Positions 7,803-12,026 of a stretch of DNA of 12,026 bases are shown here, in pieces. A program made the position numbers and the translations under genes. The stretch spans positions 1 through 12,026 of the forward strand of contig JAGLBK010000071.1 of the NCBI GenBank assembly GCA_018260275.1, given 5' to 3'. Below the pieces are notes generated by a model, which was not told where the DNA came from, searched no databases, and saw only the letters and a list, made by a program, of their open reading frames with translations. This stretch comes from Deinococcus sp. (lineage in GTDB: Bacteria; Deinococcota; Deinococci; Deinococcales; Deinococcaceae). Numbering within the stretch: position 1 is the first letter of the stretch; each line of letters opens with the position of its first letter.

Positions 7803-8898
7803 CTATTCGTCGTCTCCAGCTTCCTCGGCCACCCGTTTCCCGGCCATCCATTCCAGGCCGCCCCACATCAGTTCGTCGAGGTCGCCGTCGAGCACGTCGT
7901 CGGGGTTGTGTTTCATCAGACCCGAGCGGTGGTCTTTGATGTACTGCTTGTCGAGCACGTAGCTGCGAATCTGCGACCCCCACTCGATTCTTTTCTGCTC
8001 GCCACGGGCCTTGGCTTCCTCGGCTTCGCGCTTCTTGACTTCGATGTCGTAGAGGCGCTGCTTCAGGATTTGCAGCGCGATGTCGTGGTTCTTGATCTGG
8101 CTGCGCGTGACCTGCGAGGCCACCGCGATTCCGGTCGGCAAGTGGGTCAGGCGCACGGCGGAGTCGGTGGTGTTCACGCCCTGCCCGCCCGCGCCCTGCG
8201 AACGAAAGACGTCGCGGCGCAGGTCGGAATCGGGAATGTGAATGTTGATTTCCTCGATAGGCACTTCCGGCACCACTTCGACCGAGGCGAAGGAGGTGTG
8301 GCGGCGGTTGTTGCTGTCGAAGGGCGACACGCGCACCAGCCGGTGAACGCCGTGCTCGGGGGCCATCATGCCGTAAGCCTTTTCGCCCCGGATGATGAAT
8401 TCGGCGCTGGTGATCCCGGCCTGGTCGCCGTCTTGCTGGTCGATCAGTTCGACCTTGTAGCCCCGGCGCTCGGCCCAGCGCATAAACATGCGTTCGAGCA
8501 TCCCGGCCCAGTCCTGCGACTCGGTGCCCCCCGCACCCGACTTCACGCGCACGATGGCGGCAGTGTCGGCGTGCTTCATAGTGAACAGCGTTTCGCGGTA
8601 TAGGTCGTCCACGCGCTGGGCGAGGTTAGCCTGCTCCTCGGCCAGCATTTCCTTTTCTTCCTCGTCGGCCATTTCGAGCATCTCGGAGAGGCTCGCGGCG
8701 TTGGAGGTCAGGTCGTTGTATTCCTCGACGATGCGGCGCACGGTTCCAGCTTCCTGATTGACCTGCCGCGCCCGGCCCGAGTCGTTCCAGAGGTCTGGGT
8801 CGCTGAGTTCACGGTCGAGTTCGTTCAGGCGGCGGGTTTTGCCGGGAATGTCAAAGATACTCCCGGAGTGACGCCAGTTGATCTAAAAGTTCCTGCAT
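7803..8898 (-). CDS. prfB: Peptide chain release factor 2, made by programmed +1 frameshift
   Basis: 364 aa after frameshifting: 15 residues from the ATG at 8898 (MQELLDQLASLREYL), then +1 at CTT-TGA-C, then 349 residues read from 8852 to 7803. RF2 ends translation at UGA and UAA. The codon-recognition tripeptide SPF is seen in LVRVSPFDSNNRRHTSF and the peptidyl-hydrolysis motif GGQ in RSQGAGGQGVNTTDS. The start has AAGGAGG (8912-8906) 7 nt upstream. After the shift the protein continues DIPGKTRRLNELDRELSDP, the conserved RF2 N-terminus, which proves that the first segment belongs. A standard gene caller would begin the gene at the GTG at 8741 and lose 52 residues. A terminator follows at 7748-7779. 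Confidence 0.96.
8850..8868 (-). other. RF2 autoregulatory +1 frameshift site
   Basis: Read on the - strand: GGGAG (internal Shine-Dalgarno-like, 8864-8860), TAT, then CTT-TGA-C (8856-8850). This is the arrangement known from E. coli prfB, where the slow UGA at low RF2 lets the ribosome slip +1 on CTT. Low RF2 thus raises RF2 synthesis. Confidence 0.95.
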
Positions 8899-8986
8899 GG
8901 GCGTACCTCCTTCTAGGGCCACGCTCTCAATTTTCGCCGGGTCGAAGTTGCTACGCGGCGGGAGTGCGGCTGGGTGCCAATTGCTC

Positions 8987-8992
8987 AGTATA
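8987..8992 (-). promoter_or_regulatory. Candidate -10 box of prfB
   Basis: TATACT on the - strand lies about 90 nt before the prfB start in the 200-bp divergent gap (8899-9098). No consensus -35 is seen 16-18 nt upstream, so support is limited. Confidence 0.4.
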
Positions 8993-9081
8993 CGTGCTCT
9001 GGACCTTGCGGCCCAGGTTTGCGGGTTCCAGGGCACGGGTTCAGGCTTAAGGGCCGTCAGACCCACGGGCAGGACTCGGTG

Positions 9082-9087
9082 TAAAAT
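9082..9087 (+). promoter_or_regulatory. Candidate -10 box of the lipoprotein gene
   Basis: TAAAAT ends 11 nt before the ATG at 9099, predicting a leader of only a few bases. No Shine-Dalgarno is seen and no good -35. Confidence 0.45.
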
Positions 9088-9098
9088 TCTTTACAGTC

Positions 9099-9836
9099 AT
9101 GAAGTTTTCTCGCCTGCTGCTCTGTTCGCTGCTGCTCTGGGGCCTGACCGCCTGCGGTGGTGGCGGCAGTCAGACCGGCAATACGGCGGCCGGTGTAGCC
9201 AGTTCTGGTGTCGAGGGCGCGGTACTTTATCCGCCCAGCACGGGCACTGTGACCTTCGAGTTCGATGTGGGTGACCAGCAGCTGCGGCCCCTGGTTCACT
9301 TTCCAGTCGATCAGCGCGGGCTGTATACGATCACGCTGCCCGCCCCGCCACAGCTTTCGGCGGGCGGCCAGGTGGGACTGCTGCCCCTGCTGCCCGCCCT
9401 GGACCTGCTGGGCTTCAGCCGCAGCCAGTGCCCTGGCGGCCTGAAGTCGAGTGACCCGGCGGCACGGTTCGCCGTCGTAAACAGCGCCTATTTCGTGCCG
9501 ACAGGCGCGACCACTGCGGCTACCCCGGCCACACTGCGACTGGCGGGGCAGGCGATGGCCGGGCAGAACGCGCAGACCATCAACCTCTGGCACCAGTACG
9601 CCTACGCCGACCGCGCAGTCAGCCTCAGCGGCACCCAGGATTGCACCCTCAGCCGTAGCGACGGCAGCAGCCAGAATGCCCAGATAGACGTGAATTACCA
9701 GTTGCGACAGGGCTGGAATGTTCTGTCGATTCAGACCGTACAGGACGGGACAGGCCCCCTGACTGGCCGCGCCACCGTCGCCAGTGGCCTCGGCGGCGTG
9801 CAGTGGCGCTACGTTCCACCGTCCCCACCGTCCTAA
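9099..9836 (+). CDS. Predicted lipoprotein of unknown function
   Basis: 245 aa. The N-terminus is a lipoprotein signal: MKFSR, a leucine-rich core, then the lipobox LTAC with C19 as the lipidated residue, followed by a GGGGS-type spacer. The mature part is secreted and rich in Ala, Gly, Thr, Pro and Gln, with beta-strand-like alternation (GTVTFEFDVGDQQLRPLVHF, GWNVLSIQTVQ). It has only two further cysteines, in SRSQCPGG and GTQDCTLS, which could form a disulfide. No enzyme motif or named domain is recognised. It is probably a Deinococcus-restricted envelope protein. It is divergent from prfB and convergent with the VOC gene, 24 nt apart, so it is likely a single-gene unit. Confidence 0.8.
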   Translation: MKFSRLLLCSLLLWGLTACGGGGSQTGNTAAGVASSGVEGAVLYPPSTGTVTFEFDVGDQQLRPLVHFPVDQRGLYTITLPAPPQLSAGGQVGLLPLLPALDLLGFSRSQCPGGLKSSDPAARFAVVNSAYFVPTGATTAATPATLRLAGQAMAGQNAQTINLWHQYAYADRAVSLSGTQDCTLSRSDGSSQNAQIDVNYQLRQGWNVLSIQTVQDGTGPLTGRATVASGLGGVQWRYVPPSPPS

Positions 9837-9860
9837 GTCGCCGCCGCCGCCCCTAACTGC

Positions 9861-10730
9861 TCAGCCCTGACGCACGGTGATCCGGTTGCCCCAGGGGTCT
9901 TGCAGGGCCAGATGGTCGCCGTGGTCGGTGACGTCGGGCCGCCCGCGCAGGCCGCTGAGGTCAGGGGTCACGAACTCGATTTCACCCAGGCCGGAAGCGG
10001 AAGCTGCTGGCTGGGGCTGACCGCGCGATTCCCACTCGTTCAGGCCGACATGGTGGTGGTAGCCGCCCCACGACATGAACGAGGCCCCCGGCAGCGCCGA
10101 GACGAGGTCCAGCCCCAGCGCGTCACGGTAAAACTGGGCGGCCTGCGCGGCATTCCCGACCTTCAGGTGAATGTGCCCGATCTGCAAATCAGCCGGGGCC
10201 TGATACGGCTCGCTCACAGGTTCCGAGAGCTGTTCGGGGCGCAGGCCCGCCGCCGCCAGCAGCGCCCCGACATCCACCGCGAGGGTATCCATCTGCACCT
10301 GCCCGTTGTGCCACGTCCAGCTGTGGCGCGGGCGGTCGGCATAGACCTCGATGCCGTTGCCCTCGGGGTCGTTCAGGTAAAACGCCTCGCTGACGAGGTG
10401 GTCGCCGCTGCCCAGGCGCAGGCCCAGGCGGGCGGCGTGGGCGACCCAGCGCCCCAGATCGGCACGGGTCGGCAGCAAAAAGGCCGTGTGGTACAGCCCA
10501 GGACGGCTGCGGGCCGGGGCAGGCAACGCCGCCGCATCCTGCAAGCGCAGCAGTGGCTGACCCTGCACGCCCAGCAGCACTTCACCAGCCGTCTGCGACA
10601 GGGTTTGCAGCCCCAACAGCTCGGTATAAAACGCGGCGAGGCGGGGCAGGTCACGGGCCAGCAGGGTGATCGCGCCGACACGGGTTTGCGCGGGCAGGAT
10701 GGTCACGGGAATAGTGGAAGAAGCAGTCAT
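9861..10730 (-). CDS. VOC-family dioxygenase, CatE-like (two glyoxalase modules)
   Basis: 289 aa with two VOC modules, about 17-132 and 184-287. Metal-ligand candidates are H81 (GLYHTAFLLP) and E128 (GNGIEVYADRPR) in the first module, and H186/H188 (IGHIHLKV) and H225-227 (GGYHHHVGLNEW) in the second. The order and spacing resemble Bacillus subtilis CatE, a catechol 2,3-dioxygenase. The second module ends DPWGNRITV, with Thr where many VOC enzymes have Glu; from memory CatE has the same feature, so this is not taken as damage. The start follows AAGGAG (10748-10743) by 12 nt. Three TTTATAAAGT boxes upstream suggest repressor control. The substrate is unknown; detoxification of catechols or quinones is possible by analogy. 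Confidence 0.85.
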   Translation of the reverse strand: MTASSTIPVTILPAQTRVGAITLLARDLPRLAAFYTELLGLQTLSQTAGEVLLGVQGQPLLRLQDAAALPAPARSRPGLYHTAFLLPTRADLGRWVAHAARLGLRLGSGDHLVSEAFYLNDPEGNGIEVYADRPRHSWTWHNGQVQMDTLAVDVGALLAAAGLRPEQLSEPVSEPYQAPADLQIGHIHLKVGNAAQAAQFYRDALGLDLVSALPGASFMSWGGYHHHVGLNEWESRGQPQPAASASGLGEIEFVTPDLSGLRGRPDVTDHGDHLALQDPWGNRITVRQG

Positions 10731-10752
10731 GGCTCCATACTGCTCCTTATGC

Positions 10753-10808
10753 TTTATAAAGTCAAGCGATTTATAAAGTATCTCCGTTTTAGAGCGGGTT
10801 TATAAAGT
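10753..10808. promoter_or_regulatory. Three TTTATAAAGT boxes upstream of the VOC dioxygenase gene
   Basis: Identical 10-mers lie at 10753-10762, 10770-10779 and 10799-10808, with starts 17 and 29 bp apart. Each contains the palindrome TTTATAAA and reads ACTTTATAAA in the direction of the gene, so they can also serve as AT-rich promoter elements. They sit 22 to 78 nt before the ATG in otherwise GC-rich DNA. They are likely operator copies for a regulator, possibly MarR or HxlR type as for Bacillus catechol genes; the regulator itself is not identified. Confidence 0.6.
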
Positions 10809-10870
10809 CTCCCGCACAAACCACACCCCATTTGTATTTCGTCGTGTGGGTCGTTAAAGTTTGCCGCATC

Positions 10871-10922
10871 GCCCCCTCACCCCTCGCTACGCGAGGCCCT
10901 CTCCCACAAGGGGCGAGGGTCA
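10871..10922 (+). repeat. REP-like dispersed repeat, copy C (compact)
   Basis: 52 bp, GCCCCCTCACCCCTCGC to GGGGCGAGGGTCA. CCCTCACCCCT (10874-10884) pairs with AGGGGCGAGGG (10909-10919) with one mismatch, enclosing a CCTCGC-TAC-GCGAGG hairpin. It sits between the fructosamine-kinase-like gene and the VOC gene, both on the - strand. Copy B has a 24-nt segment where this copy has 3 nt. Confidence 0.75.
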
Positions 10923-10977
10923 GAAACTGCGTCTCCATCGCATCTTAAAAACTTCCCGACCCTTTAAGAACACGCTC

Positions 10978-11862
10978 TTAGAGATCGATAGCATGTGCCA
11001 GCGCCGTTCGGAGCCGCCCGAGATAGCTTGCCCCGAAGGCATTCAGGTGCATCAGCAGCGGGTAGAGGTTCCACAGCTCGGAACGGGCCTGCCAGCCACT
11101 CGCCAGCGGAAAGGCTTCGGCGTAGGCGGCGAAGACCCGGTCGTCGAAGCCGCCGAAAAGCTGCATGAGACTCAGGTCGACCTCGCGGTGGCTGTAGGTG
11201 GGCGCCGGGTCGATCAGTGCCGGGCCAGAGGCCGTATAGAGCGCGTTGCCGTGCCACAGATCGCCGTGCACGAGCGCCGGAGCTTCAGGTGGGATCAGCG
11301 CGGGCAGGCGCTCACGCAGCCGCTCGAATTGCGCCAGTTCTGCCACACTCAGCCGACCTCCTGCCAGTGCAAGCTGGGGAGCCAGCCGCGCCGTCCAGAA
11401 GAACTCGGCAGCGGTGGGACACGCCGGGTTGGCCTGCGGCAAAGGCCCCATGAAATTGTCGGGCGTGCCGCCGAACTGCGTGGCGCTGACGCGGTGCAAT
11501 GCGGCCAGACCACGGCCCAGCGCCTTCTGAGCAGCGGGGCTGGCCGGAGCAGGCGGCAGATAGCTCAGCAGCAGGTACGACCAGTCGCCGGGCGCCCGAC
11601 CATAGGCCAGGACCTCCGGCACCGGCAGCGCCCCAGCGTCACGCAGCAGGGCCAGCCCCTGCGCCTCGGCAAAGAACAGGGCAGGGACTTCGCCTGGTTC
11701 ACGCCGGAGCTTGAGCACGTAGGGCCCACGCCCCGTGTCCAGGCGGTAAACGGCGGAGGTGTCCCCGCCACTTAGCACTGCCGCACGGTGAACGGGGGCG
11801 CCCAGCACGGACTCGACCTGTGAATTGACCAGCGGGGGCAGACCAGAAGGCGCGGAAGGCAT
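10978..11862 (-). CDS. Fructosamine kinase family protein
   Basis: 294 aa, the size of bacterial fructosamine/ketosamine-3-kinases, which phosphorylate sugar adducts on amines and so help reverse protein glycation. Kinase-like features are an N-lobe with GGDTSAVYR (32-40), an ATP-site lysine in YVLKL (K51), a helix glutamate (FFAEAQGL, E66), the catalytic loop VHGDLWHGN (198-206, base D201) and the metal-binding DPAPTYSHREVDL (218-230, D218). The family usually has YGHRE; here it is YSHRE. The ATG at 11862 is the only start near the expected N-terminus. It is divergent from lepA. Downstream, 247 nt separate it from the VOC gene and no clear terminator is seen. The physiological substrate is unproven. 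Confidence 0.9.
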   Translation of the reverse strand: MPSAPSGLPPLVNSQVESVLGAPVHRAAVLSGGDTSAVYRLDTGRGPYVLKLRREPGEVPALFFAEAQGLALLRDAGALPVPEVLAYGRAPGDWSYLLLSYLPPAPASPAAQKALGRGLAALHRVSATQFGGTPDNFMGPLPQANPACPTAAEFFWTARLAPQLALAGGRLSVAELAQFERLRERLPALIPPEAPALVHGDLWHGNALYTASGPALIDPAPTYSHREVDLSLMQLFGGFDDRVFAAYAEAFPLASGWQARSELWNLYPLLMHLNAFGASYLGRLRTALAHAIDL

Positions 11863-11955
11863 ACGATATTCTCAGGGAGAGCGGGAGACAGGCACAACCG
11901 TCACACCTCGGCGCGGCAGCTTACCGAAACACCACTATCGTTCACCGCTCTCCGG

Positions 11956-11961
11956 TAGACT
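11956..11961 (+). promoter_or_regulatory. -10 box of a probable leaderless lepA mRNA
   Basis: TAGACT (TANNNT) ends 7 nt before the GTG start at 11969, with no Shine-Dalgarno between. This fits the leaderless-promoter spacing described in Deinococcus. No clear -35 is seen. Confidence 0.5.
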
Positions 11962-11968
11962 GCTCTGT

Positions 11969-12026
11969 GTGACCGACCCGCGCACCGCCAACTTCCGTAA
12001 CTTTTCGATCATTGCCCACGTGGATC
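11969..12026 (+). CDS. lepA: Elongation factor 4 (LepA), 5' end only
   Basis: Only 19 full codons are in the window. From a GTG start they read MTDPRTANFRNFSIIAHVD, the conserved N-terminus of LepA leading into the P-loop (AHVDHGKST in the family). LepA is a translational GTPase acting on the ribosome. The N-F-SIIAH-D pattern separates it from EF-G and EF-Tu, though so short a piece leaves some doubt. The gene runs off the right edge. Confidence 0.85.
   Translation, partial: MTDPRTANFRNFSIIAHVD

Noticed and set aside
8899..9066. Upstream extension of the first prfB frame
   Set aside because: It is an in-frame read through the leader; AAGGAGG and the conserved MQELL start fix the start at 8898.

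Overview
The window looks like a chromosomal stretch from a Deinococcus species. This is inferred from several traits seen together: high GC, a dnaK promoter with an HspR-type HAIR operator, -10 boxes sitting directly before start codons (leaderless-mRNA style), LepA starting on such a box, small palindromic dispersed repeats, and protein sequences of Deinococcus character. The species cannot be named from the sequence. There are no tRNA or rRNA genes, CRISPR array, transposase gene or prophage genes. No stretch of more than 300 bases lacks a gene.

Left block (1-4962, all on the - strand). Read in transcription order it holds an IclR-family regulator and a short endonuclease V-like protein, which start as a 2-nt-spaced pair. 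A strong promoter with a HAIR operator follows, then dnaK, grpE and a gene joining a VF530/DUF2132 domain to ankyrin-type repeats. DnaK and GrpE are the Hsp70 chaperone and its nucleotide-exchange factor. The third gene starts 10 nt after grpE and is probably co-transcribed. The dnaK-grpE gap carries a set of nested hairpins including an exact 17-bp inverted repeat.

Middle block (5081-9836). A two-helix LapA-domain membrane protein is followed by accD and accA (+ strand, overlapping by 4 nt), the two carboxyltransferase subunits of acetyl-CoA carboxylase, which makes malonyl-CoA for fatty acid synthesis. Convergent to them on the - strand is prfB (release factor 2), split by the classical autoregulatory +1 frameshift site at codon 16 and followed by a clear terminator. 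Divergent from prfB is a lipoprotein of unknown function.

Right block (9861-12026). A two-module VOC (CatE-like) dioxygenase gene is preceded by three identical TTTATAAAGT boxes. Next is a fructosamine-kinase family gene, then the first 19 complete codons of lepA (elongation factor 4) running off the right edge.

The most notable items are the HAIR-controlled dnaK promoter, the VF530-ankyrin fusion whose two ends both lie in repeat sequence, the TTTATAAAGT box array, the modular REP-like repeats (three copies, one stem with a compensatory base change), the dnaK-grpE hairpins and the RF2 frameshift. Most of the window is conserved housekeeping. I do not see a clear multi-gene system of a new kind.
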